Positions 28,051 through 38,200 of a stretch of DNA of 40,131 bases are shown one piece after another (position 1 is the first letter of the stretch; each line of letters starts with the position of its first letter). The DNA lies in the NCBI GenBank assembly GCA_020051675.1, contig JAGVQN010000037.1, positions 1-40,131 of the forward strand, written 5' to 3'. Source of the DNA: Candidatus Brocadiia bacterium (lineage in GTDB: Bacteria > Planctomycetota > MHYJ01 > JACQXL01 > JACQZI01). Below the pieces are notes generated by a model. That model did no database searches. It saw nothing but the letters and a program-made list of their open reading frames with translations, and was not told the DNA's origin. The position numbers and the translations under genes were made by a program.

Positions 28051-28953
28051 TTAAGCGGGCAGTTCTTTCGTCAGCCTTATGAGTTGCCCCTTGGGCGCGA
28101 GGGTGTTCAAGTCTATCTTGTCAATATTGGATTTGATTTTTTGATATTCAGGCCGGTTTAGCATTTCAGCGGAAAATAAAATCGTGTCGTAAATAACGAA
28201 GCCGATGATTAGTTTTTGTTTCTCAGAGATGATGACCAGCCGGTAGTTGCTGATTGATTTCCCGGTGTTATTTATCAGCGAGCAAACGGTCATGACCGCC
28301 GCGTTAATTTTTGAGATATCTTCTCCGTTGAAGTTTAACAGGAGCGCCTGGTTTTCAATCGTTGATTTAATCCATTCGCTGTTATCCGTATTGGTGGAGA
28401 GCCGCGCTTCAAGGATTTTAGGGACTTTTGACATGAAAGCCTTAACCGCGCCGGTTTCCTCGGCGGAAAAATAAGTGCTGCAATGGACACAACGGTATTT
28501 TCCGGGATGGGCTATTTCCAGGATTCCTTCGCATGACGGGCATTTGAATTTAGCCGGGTAATGCTGTTTGGTGATGGGCTTATAATTGGCTTTTTCGGTT
28601 ATATTGCCCAGGGCGTCTTTTTCGGAATCAAACATTTCCAGGGCCGACCCCAATCCGATAAGTTTAAATATCGCCCAGATCGAAGGCGGGATGCAGGCGA
28701 TTTGGATATCTCCACCGGCATCCCGGTATTTTTCCACATATTTGATCAGCAATCCCATTCCGCTGGAACTTATATAATTCAGCTCGGAAAGGTTGATAAT
28801 CAGCTGGTTAGTTCCTTCAGCCAGGAATTGAGAGAGATGCTGTTCAAAAGGCACAATCGTCGCCGCATCGATCCTGCCTTTCACCCGGCTGATTGCGCAA
28901 TAAGAATTATTCGGAAGGGCGAATTTTTCCGCTTTGAAGCTTAGGTTAGCCAT
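28051..28953 (-). CDS. STAS (anti-anti-sigma-like) protein with zinc ribbon and C-terminal extension
   Basis: LIINLSELNYISSSGMGLLIKYVEKYRDAGGDIQIA (STAS phospho-site); CPSC...CVHC zinc ribbon at residues 138-158. Confidence 0.85.
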   Translation of the reverse strand: MANLSFKAEKFALPNNSYCAISRVKGRIDAATIVPFEQHLSQFLAEGTNQLIINLSELNYISSSGMGLLIKYVEKYRDAGGDIQIACIPPSIWAIFKLIGLGSALEMFDSEKDALGNITEKANYKPITKQHYPAKFKCPSCEGILEIAHPGKYRCVHCSTYFSAEETGAVKAFMSKVPKILEARLSTNTDNSEWIKSTIENQALLLNFNGEDISKINAAVMTVCSLINNTGKSISNYRLVIISEKQKLIIGFVIYDTILFSAEMLNRPEYQKIKSNIDKIDLNTLAPKGQLIRLTKELPA

Positions 28954-29045
28954 ATTTTTTATTTAAATTAGGCGCTTTGTATAGTGCTATAGTAAATATT
29001 TTTCTTATTAAATCAAGCATTAAATATCTAATTATCTTAAGATTT

Positions 29046-29075
29046 TTGACATTGATGCCCGGTTAGTGTTATAAT
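29046..29075 (+). promoter_or_regulatory. Promoter overlapping the annotated MFS start
   Basis: TTGACA (29046-29051), 18-nt spacer, TATAAT (29070-29075). Confidence 0.55.
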
Positions 29076-29085
29076 GAAGTTATTT

Positions 29086-30465
29086 ATGGCTGCCGAGCAA
29101 CCTGATAAACACAAGAAAAGCCTGAAGTATTCGATTATAGACGGCAGCGCCTATTCTATAATGACCGGATTTGGGGAAACCAATATCCAGGCTTTTGCTA
29201 TTAATGTCCTTAAAGCCAGCAACTTGTTCATAGCGCTTTTGGCTTCTATTCCGCAGTTAATCGGTTCTCTTGCCCAATTGTTTTCCGCGAAATTATTGGA
29301 TAAGACGGGCAATCGCAAAAAAATAGTCGTTACATCCTCATTTTTCCAGATGCTTACCTGGGTGCCTATTTTTTTATTGCCTTTCAGTTGGTTTGAATAC
29401 GGTGCTTTATTACTGATTATATACGTAGCGGTTTATTTTGCTTACCTTCATCTTACTGTTCCGGCATGGAACAGTTGGATGGGCGATTTGGTCGCGCCGG
29501 AAAAGCGCGGTGATTATTTCGGGCAACGCAACCGCTTGGCATCCGTATTTAATTTTATTTCCATATTGGTTGCCGGATTGATTCTTGAATTGTGGAAGCC
29601 GATAAACGAGTGGATAGGATTCGGGATTATTTTCGGCATAGCTTTTATTGCCCGAAGCGTTTCTGTTTATTACCTGAGCAGGATAGACGAACCCGTTTAC
29701 AAGGCGACTCCCAAGGACCGGTTTACTTTATGGGATTTTATCAGGCGTTCTCCCAAGTCTAATTTTGCCAGGTTTGTTTTTTATATTACGTTCATTAACT
29801 TTTCTCTGATGGTTTCCGGCCCGTTTTTCGGGGTTTATATGTTGCGCGAGCTTAACCTTTCCTATGTCCAGTTCACGATTGTTAATGCTACCAATGTCAT
29901 AACTCTTTTCCTGGTGATGCGTTACTGGGGGCGGCTTGGCGACCGGTTTGGCAATAAGAAAATACTATCGATTACCGGATGGCTGATTCCTTTTCCTCCG
30001 CTTCTCTGGCTTGTTTCCTCTGATTTTTACTGGATACTCTTTTGCCAGGTGGTAGCCGGGCTTATCTGGAGCGGTTTTAACCTGGCGGCGGCGAATTATT
30101 TATTCGATGCGGTTTCTCCGCCCAAGCGTGCTCGCTGCGTGGCCTACCAGTCTTTGTTTAATAATAACGGTATCTTCTTGGGCGCGCTAACCGGCGGTTT
30201 TATTTCACACTATCTTTCAAGCGACCTGCTCTTATTCGGCAGACATTTTAGTTTGATATCGGCATTCATGAACCTGTTTATACTGTCTTCTTTAATGAGG
30301 CTTTTAATATCGGCGGTTTTCCTGCCGCATATCAAAGAAGTCCGGGAAAAAGTGGAACCGGTCGGCACCTGGAAGCTTTTCTTTCATGTGCTGCATGTCC
30401 GCCCGATTATGGGCCCCCGTTTCCAGGCTTTTACCGGTGATGAGGATGAAAACAGCCGTTCCTAA
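29086..30465 (+). CDS. MFS transporter; start 29086 preferred over 29074
   Basis: About 12 TM helices, GRLGDRFGNKKIL MFS loop motif; the 29074 ATG lies inside a TATAAT box. Confidence 0.88.
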   Translation: MAAEQPDKHKKSLKYSIIDGSAYSIMTGFGETNIQAFAINVLKASNLFIALLASIPQLIGSLAQLFSAKLLDKTGNRKKIVVTSSFFQMLTWVPIFLLPFSWFEYGALLLIIYVAVYFAYLHLTVPAWNSWMGDLVAPEKRGDYFGQRNRLASVFNFISILVAGLILELWKPINEWIGFGIIFGIAFIARSVSVYYLSRIDEPVYKATPKDRFTLWDFIRRSPKSNFARFVFYITFINFSLMVSGPFFGVYMLRELNLSYVQFTIVNATNVITLFLVMRYWGRLGDRFGNKKILSITGWLIPFPPLLWLVSSDFYWILFCQVVAGLIWSGFNLAAANYLFDAVSPPKRARCVAYQSLFNNNGIFLGALTGGFISHYLSSDLLLFGRHFSLISAFMNLFILSSLMRLLISAVFLPHIKEVREKVEPVGTWKLFFHVLHVRPIMGPRFQAFTGDEDENSRS

Positions 30466-30489
30466 TGGACGTATAAACGATAAATACCT

Positions 30490-30518
30490 TTGACAAACGA
30501 GGCAATATTTCGTAAACT
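30490..30518 (+). promoter_or_regulatory. Promoter with -10 box 8 nt before pyrF start
   Basis: TTGACA (30490-30495), 17-nt spacer, TAAACT (30513-30518), ATG 30527. Confidence 0.5.
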
Positions 30519-30526
30519 AACCTATT

Positions 30527-31432
30527 ATGAACAACTTTGCGGATAGATTGATAGAGGCAATTCGGAAGAAAAAATCATGCGTTATCGTCGGGCTGGACCC
30601 AAGGCTAGACCTGATTCCTAAAGCATTTGCCGAAAAATACACCGGAACCGATGCGGATGATAATAAGTCAATCAGCCGAATATTACTCCAGTTTAATAAA
30701 GCGGTTATTAAAATAATTTCCAAGCACGCGATCGGGGTGAAGCCGCAGTCGGCTTTTTACGAAAAATACGGATGGTGGGGTGTAAAGGCGTTTTGGGAAA
30801 CACTTGTCTATGCGAAAAAGAAGGGGTTGTTGACCATTGCGGATATAAAACGGGGCGATGTCCCTTCTACAGCCGAAGCTTATGCCGAAGCCTATCTGGG
30901 TAAAAACGCGGGAGCGATAGATTCGATTACCGTGAATCCTTTTTTAGGAGGCGATAGTTTGGTGCCGTTTATTAAAGCGGCCAAGGAAAACGGGAAAGGC
31001 ATCTTTATCCTGGTAAAAACTTCCAATCCTGGTTCAAAGGATTTTCAGGATAAGATATTGGATGACGGAAAACCTTTGTACAATTTCCTGGCAGGGAAAG
31101 TCGGTGAATTAGGCAGGGAATTAATAGGAGAAAAAGGGTATAGCGGTGTCGGAGCGGTGGTCGGAGCGACTTTTCCCCAGGAAGCCAGGACATTAAGGGA
31201 GCTGATGCCCAAACAGTTTTTCCTTGTTCCCGGTTACGGGGCGCAGGGCGCGACCGCGGACGATATTAAAATCTGTTTTAACAGTGACGGATTAGGGGCC
31301 CTGATAAACGCTTCCAGAAGTATTACTTATCCTTCCGGGCATGGGAAGGAATCTTCCGTAAAAGATTGGGGCGATGCGGTTCGTTCGGCGGTTCTGGAAA
31401 TGAAGCAATCTATCCGCAAAATAATCAAGTAA
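30527..31432 (+). CDS. pyrF: Orotidine 5'-phosphate decarboxylase (type 2)
   Basis: VGLDPRLDLIP, KPQSAFYEKYGWWG, TIADIKRGDVPSTAEAYAEAYLG, PGYGAQGATADD. Confidence 0.95.
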   Translation: MNNFADRLIEAIRKKKSCVIVGLDPRLDLIPKAFAEKYTGTDADDNKSISRILLQFNKAVIKIISKHAIGVKPQSAFYEKYGWWGVKAFWETLVYAKKKGLLTIADIKRGDVPSTAEAYAEAYLGKNAGAIDSITVNPFLGGDSLVPFIKAAKENGKGIFILVKTSNPGSKDFQDKILDDGKPLYNFLAGKVGELGRELIGEKGYSGVGAVVGATFPQEARTLRELMPKQFFLVPGYGAQGATADDIKICFNSDGLGALINASRSITYPSGHGKESSVKDWGDAVRSAVLEMKQSIRKIIK

Positions 31433-31440
31433 CAGGATGG

Positions 31441-32259
31441 ATGATAATAAAACCATATGGTATCATTTCCTTCATCCCGGCGCTGGCGGGATTCAGGATG
31501 TTCCTGCGTGTTCTAATCGCCTTTTTTCTCGCACTCATTATTTATCACTCAGGTGTTATTTATCCGCAAGGGGCTAAGCCTAAACTTCGGGAATTAACCA
31601 CGCCAAAATTATCCGTCGGCCAGTGGGCCTTATACGAAATTAATATCAGCAAGCATTCTCCATTGGGAAGCCGTTCTTATCTGTTTAAAATAAGCCTGAC
31701 AGGAGAAGAGCAAATAGAAGGCGAGCCGTATTTCTGGGAAGAGGTCTCGCTTATATCGGAAGGCGTATCTATTATAGCATTAAAGAAAAATACTTATGAT
31801 AAACCGCGGAAGGTTATTTTTAAGCGCGATGGTTTCCCGGCCCTGGAAATAGATCCCGCTGATATAGAACGCAAGCTGAAAATCGATATAAGCAATATTA
31901 TTCCGGGATTTATTGCGCCTGATATCGGTGTGAATACGGATGGAAATGTTTTAGGTTCCCGCCGCGACGGTACGTCGGGACGAGGCTCGCCAAAGGCGGC
32001 AACCGAAAAGGTAAAATATATCGTCCCAGCAAACAGCGAGAAAATAACATGCCGTGAGTTTACGTATAGCGATGGCCCTGAAAACCGCCAGGTTATCTCG
32101 CTGGTTTCGGATGATATCCCTATAATCGGGTTAGCTCAGTCAACATGCGTGGGCAGGGATTCTATTATTACAATCAAACTGGTGAACTTCGGTAATCGCG
32201 GGGCAAAGTCGGTTATCGATGGCAAGGTTTTAAAATTCGGTGAAATAAACAAACAATAA
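31441..32259 (+). CDS. Secreted hypothetical protein (start uncertain: 31441 or 31498)
   Basis: Hydrophobic N-terminus FLRVLIAFFLALIIYHSGVIY; its TAA at 32257-32259 overlaps the next start by one base. Confidence 0.65.
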   Translation: MIIKPYGIISFIPALAGFRMFLRVLIAFFLALIIYHSGVIYPQGAKPKLRELTTPKLSVGQWALYEINISKHSPLGSRSYLFKISLTGEEQIEGEPYFWEEVSLISEGVSIIALKKNTYDKPRKVIFKRDGFPALEIDPADIERKLKIDISNIIPGFIAPDIGVNTDGNVLGSRRDGTSGRGSPKAATEKVKYIVPANSEKITCREFTYSDGPENRQVISLVSDDIPIIGLAQSTCVGRDSIITIKLVNFGNRGAKSVIDGKVLKFGEINKQ

Positions 32260-35200
32260 TGAAAACCGGAAGACGTTCTAATGGGCTTTTTACCGGTGCG
32301 TGCCTGTGGCTGGCATTTATGCTGTTTGTTTTCCCGGCGGTTGCCGGCACACCTAATTTGGTTGAAATTATTTATAATTGGATTAAGCCGGAGTCTCCCG
32401 CTGTCGAGAAGTTTCATAATGCCTGCCTTGATTCCTTTGGGGATAAATGGGGGAATTATTACTTTACCGAACTGCAATATTACCGCCGGGCGCAATCCGT
32501 AATTAATACTTTGTACAGCGATATCGCAGGCGGCCCGGCTGGGTTAGGGAATGATATATCCGGTTATGATAAATTAAATAATCAAATTAACGAGATTACC
32601 CCTCAACATTATGTTAATGGGATGGCGGTTACACCTGAGCAGTTTCAACCCACGGATTATCCTGATTATAATGTTACGTACCATCAAAATACCCCGCAGG
32701 GTATTATCCAAATAAGCCGGGCGCATTTTAATAATATAGGCGAACCGATCGCCGGTATAACGGATGTTAAATATATTAAAAATGAAGAATTACTTTTAAA
32801 CCAGCCGGATAAAATTCCTTCGTCCATGACGTACATTGCGCAAGGCGCCGGTTATATCGTGAAAACGTCATTGATTCTTGTTGCCGGTGTTAGTTTAGCC
32901 TCTTTTATAACCAGCCGTGAAATAGAGAAAGAAACAAATAAGCCTCCGGTGGCTGGTTTTATTATTACTCCTCCCAGCGGAACTTTGACTACAATTTACG
33001 AGGCGAATGCGGAAAGTTCTTCTGACGAGGAAGATGATTTTCTCGATATTCTGCTTCAATACCGCTGGGATTGGGAAAACGACGGGGTTTGGGATACCGG
33101 CTGGGCAACCGTTGTTACCGCCACTCACCAGTACGCCTTCGGCGGCGATAAAACCATCAAGCTTGAAGTTATGGATAGTAAAGGCGCTGTTGCCTCTACC
33201 ACCAGGCTTCTTGGGGTGATAAGCGCGCCGATAGCTGTTTTTACGATTACGCCTACCGCCGGTGTTTTGAGCACGGTATTCCAGGTAAACGCTGAGGATT
33301 CTTATGATGTCGAGGATGATTTCAACGGCATTCCGCTTCAATACCAATGGGATTGGGAAGATGATGGTGTTATTGATATTGCTTGGACAACGGTAGCGAC
33401 CGCAACGCATCAATATGCCACTACCGGGAACAAGATATTAAGATTGAATGTAAAAGATGATGATGATAATTTTTCATCTGTTACCAAAATAGTTCCTGTC
33501 GGGGCGGCTTTAGGAAATACGCCATGGCCAAAATTCCGTTATAACTTAAAGCAAACCGGACAGGTGCCGGTGGTTGGAACAACAGAAGGGTCGGCAAAAT
33601 GGGAGCAAACATTTTTTACAAGTCCGGTTAATGGCTCTCCTTCCATAGGAATGGACGGGACTATTTATATCGGATGTGATGACCGCAGATTGTATGCTAT
33701 TCGCAGCACTAAGACAATAAGATGGAGCTACCTGGTCGGTAATATTATCCGTTCTGCGCCGGCGATAGATGACGAAGGCACTATATATTTTGGATGTAAT
33801 GACGGAAAGCTTTATGCGGTAAAAGATAATGCCTTTAGTGCTTCCGCTAAACCGGGATGGCCTTTTGTAACCGGTGCGCCGATAGTTTCCTCTCCCACGA
33901 TTAGCAATGACGGGATAATTTATGTCGGCTCTGATGATAGGAATCTTTATGCCATTACTTCAGGAGGAGCCCTTAAATGGTCTTTTCTTACCGGCGGTGA
34001 AATAAAAGGGTCGCCTGCTATCGGAGATGATGGAACAATATATACGGCGTCTTTTGACGGCAATTTATACGCGGTAAACGCCGATGGAACTCAAAAATGG
34101 AAGTATGAGACAATATCTCATGCTGCGATTTATTCATCACCGGCAATCGGGGCTGATGGAACCATCTATTTCGGAAGTTCCGATGGTTATTTATACGCGG
34201 TTAATGATAACGGCAGCGTATTGCCGCCGACTCTTAAATGGCGGTTTGATACAAAAGGGACTATTTTCTCGTCTCCGGCAATCGCTCCATCCGGAAGGAT
34301 TTATATTGGGACCAGCCCGCTTTTTTCAAGCGATGCAAGTATTTATGGCATTACAGATACGGGAGTGGCGCCAGTTGAGGTAATCAGCACTTCAACAGGG
34401 GCTGCTGTGCGGTCTGCTCCCGCTATAGATAGCCATGGCAATGTGTTTTTTACTTCGGATGACGGGAAAGTTTATATGGCTATGGGGCCTGATGGGTTTT
34501 GGTCTTATTCTTTTGCTCCCCCGGGAACAGAACTTATATCTTCCCCGGCAATCGGATCGAGTGGGGTTGTTTATGTCGGAGGCGCTAATCAAAACAGGGT
34601 CATTGCCATTGGATCTATTATTGACCCGGCAGATATCCAGATAACCAAAAAGGCCAATAAGCAAAAAGCCATGGTCGGGGATATCGTTACATATAAAGTT
34701 ACTATGGTTAATAGAGGAATTGATCCGACTTACATTCCCAATCCGACCCAGCTGATAGACCGCATCCCGCATGGGTTTAAATATGTAAAGGGTTCGAGCA
34801 TTTTAATGGACGGTGCCGGCAATATTACGCGCACCGATCCAAGCGGTATGGATACCAATATGCTTACATATGATGTCGGCTGGTTCGGGATAACGCCGAC
34901 CGCCACGACCAAGGTATTATCATATCAATTAGTCGTTGGGAGTGGTGTTTCCTTTGGTAAATACGAAAACCGCGCTTATGCCAGATATTGGTATAACAAG
35001 CCCCCGGTTACCGAAGGCGCTTCAAATATCGCACGCGAAGAAGTCCTGGTCGTGCCGGACCCGATATTCGACCTGGGCACGATTATCGGCAAGGTGTTTT
35101 ATGATAAAAACGGTAATGGCATTCAGGATCCCCCCTCCCCTTTCCCCTCCCACAGTGGGGAGGGGTTAGGGGAGGGTGAACCCGGTATTGCCGGTGCGAG

Positions 35201-38200
35201 AATCGTCATGGAAGACGGCACTATTATCACCACGGATAAAGACGGCAAATACCACGTGCCGGGAGTGGCGCCCGGAACGCATCTAATGCAAGTTTCCCTC
35301 CAAGGCGGGACGTCGTCCCCTGGAGGGGTCTCCGCAAGTGACAAGTTGCAAGTGAAAGGAATCCCTAAAATAGTGAGGGTAACCGAAGGGTTGTTATGCA
35401 AGGTAAATTTTCCTGTAAATTCCAAAGACTCTTCAGACTCCGGAGCAGCAGCGACGTCCCCGAAGCAAAGCGTAGAGGGATTACACTTATTAGTCTTAGG
35501 TGAAGGTATAGCGGGGCATAACCGGACCTCCGGTAATATTGATATCGTAAATACAAACAAAGTTAATGACGGATTTGATGACGGATTCACCGCCCGCGGG
35601 AGATTGGCATATTATATGTCAGGCACGTATAATAAAGACTATACGATTACTTCATCGTTCGACAGCAAGCGCGATAGATATCGGGTGATGTCGCGCTATA
35701 TCGACCCGGATAAATACTACCCGATATACGGTGATGATTCAAGCGTGGCATGGGACGCGATCAATACGCAAGGGTTATTCTATTTATCCGCCGGGCATAC
35801 GCCTTCGGCATCACAATTAGTGGTCGGCAACTACCAGACAGACCTGGCTTATAACGAGCTCTTTGCCTATAACCGCACCCTTTACGGAGCCAAGATGGGG
35901 TTGAATACTAATGGTAACAAGGATAATTATCTTTTGATACCCAAGACAGAAGTAAAACTATTCGGAGCCAGGGCATATCAGGTGGCGGCGCACAATGAAT
36001 TCCGCGCCACGGGCGGCTCGTTCTATTACTTGAAACACAAAAACGTGATAGAAGGAAGCGAGCAGGTAAAGCTCATCTCACGCGACCAGCTGACCAATCT
36101 TTCCATCCAAACTATTACCAAGGTTAGAGGGGTTGATTACGAGATAGATTATGATATGGGTTGCATCATATTTAAACAGGTAATTAATTCAGTTGACCCG
36201 TCAGGCAGTATTATATCAACTAATATCCTAAGCGGCAACGGGATGTATATCGTCGTGGATTACGAATACGAGCCTGACCGGACGCATTTCAATGAAGGCG
36301 TCTACGGAGGACGTGTCGCCTATTCACCGGTTGATTCCGTAACCATCGGTACCGGCTATGTATCCGAGGAAGAGCTTGATAAGGATTATACCTTGGGTGG
36401 TGCGGATTTGACGGTAAAACTGCCGCTTGAAACCAAGGTCAAGGCGGAATATGCCCAGTCGGAATCGCGCGGTATTCCGAACTATGTTTCGCTTAACGGA
36501 GGATTGACCTTCAATGAAGTGACTGATTTATCATCTTCAGAGGGCAGCGCCTATTATATCAAGGCGGACTCCAAGCCGGTTGATAATATAACCACGGATG
36601 TCTATTACCAGCGCCTGCGCCCCGGCTTTATGTCATCCAATTCGGTAATACAGCAGGGCACGGCAAAATACGGAACGGCTATTTCAAGCCGCATTACCGA
36701 CAGTTTAAACCTGAACGTAAGATACGATGTTCAGGAATTACTCAAGAATTACAACCTTGTTTCAGGCGCATTGGTCGGCGGAGATAAGACCGAGGTAACC
36801 AGCCTGCATGGCAATTATAATATGACTAAAAAGCTCACCATTTCCGGAGAATATCGCTACCAGAGCGTAGAAAATAAACTATTCAATATTACCAGCGAGA
36901 CAAACTCAGATACGGCATTGGGCGCAATCAGGGCGAATTATGCCTTGAGCCAGCGTATTAGTATGTATATGTCCCAGCAGACGACCTTTAAAGGGCCGAC
37001 CAATCACCAGACGAGTTTGGGCTCAACCGTTATATTATTGGATTCCGCCAAACCCCGAACGCGTTCGGGGTCCGGCGGAAATCTGTCCGGCAATATCCAG
37101 GGTACCAGCGGCACGACCGGCAATTCGGCTTTATTAGGTTTGAGCTCTGTTAACAAGGTAGGCGAGAAAACGCAGTTAACATCAGGTTTTAGTTATGGCG
37201 TTACACAGGATACAAACAATGATAAGACCAGAACCGCCGCGACTACGGCCGGAGTATCAAGCCAGGTAACGGATTCGACCAGATTATATGCATCAAAACA
37301 ATATCAAATAATATCCGGCGGAGCGAAGCGAAGTCCCGATGAACATCGGGGCGGCGCGGTATCGACCGCCGATGCCATCGGCCAGGATACGAATTTGGCC
37401 AAGAATTGGATTGTCGGATGCACCTTTGAAAGAGGTGTGTTAAATAACTTCGATGGAACGGAAACGGTCAGGAAGAATGCCTCTCTTTCTTTGGGAACGA
37501 GAGGCATACCGGATTTAAAACTGTCAAGCCGGGTTGAAGGAAGGATAGATAGCGGAGACGCAACGGATAGGAAACAATATACCACTGCCAATGATGTCAC
37601 TTATAAGCTGACAAAGGATATTTCGATTCTTGGGCGATTAAACTGGTCAAGAACGGAAAACGCCCTTAGGTCCCGAGACCTTCAAAGTCTCGGGAAAAGC
37701 GCCTACCAAACGGAATCATTGTTTAAGGAAGCCGGTTTCGGATTTGCTTTAAGGCCGGTAAAATGGGATGACCTTAATATCATTGCCAAATACACCCATT
37801 TGATAGACCATCATCCCCTGAACCAATCGCTTAGCTCTGGTTCAGGGCAAGCCCTTGACCCATTAGATATTACTAAGGAAAGGGCGACGGTATATTCGCT
37901 GGAAGGGATATATGATTTCGCATTATTCCAGCTGGTTGGCAAATACGCCTTTAAGAACGGCCAGGAAAAGGTCGGTCCGCGCGATTATACGGATAGCGAC
38001 ACATCGTTGTGGTTGAGCCGGATTAATTATCACATCATAAGCAACGTGGATGCGGGATTAGAGTACCGCATGCTTAAGCAGGAACTGGCGGATGATAAGA
38101 AGTCAGGGATACTGGTGGAAGGGATGTATAAGTTTAACGACTACGCCTATATCGGAATCGGATATAATTTCACCGATTTTACCGACGACCTGATAAATGA

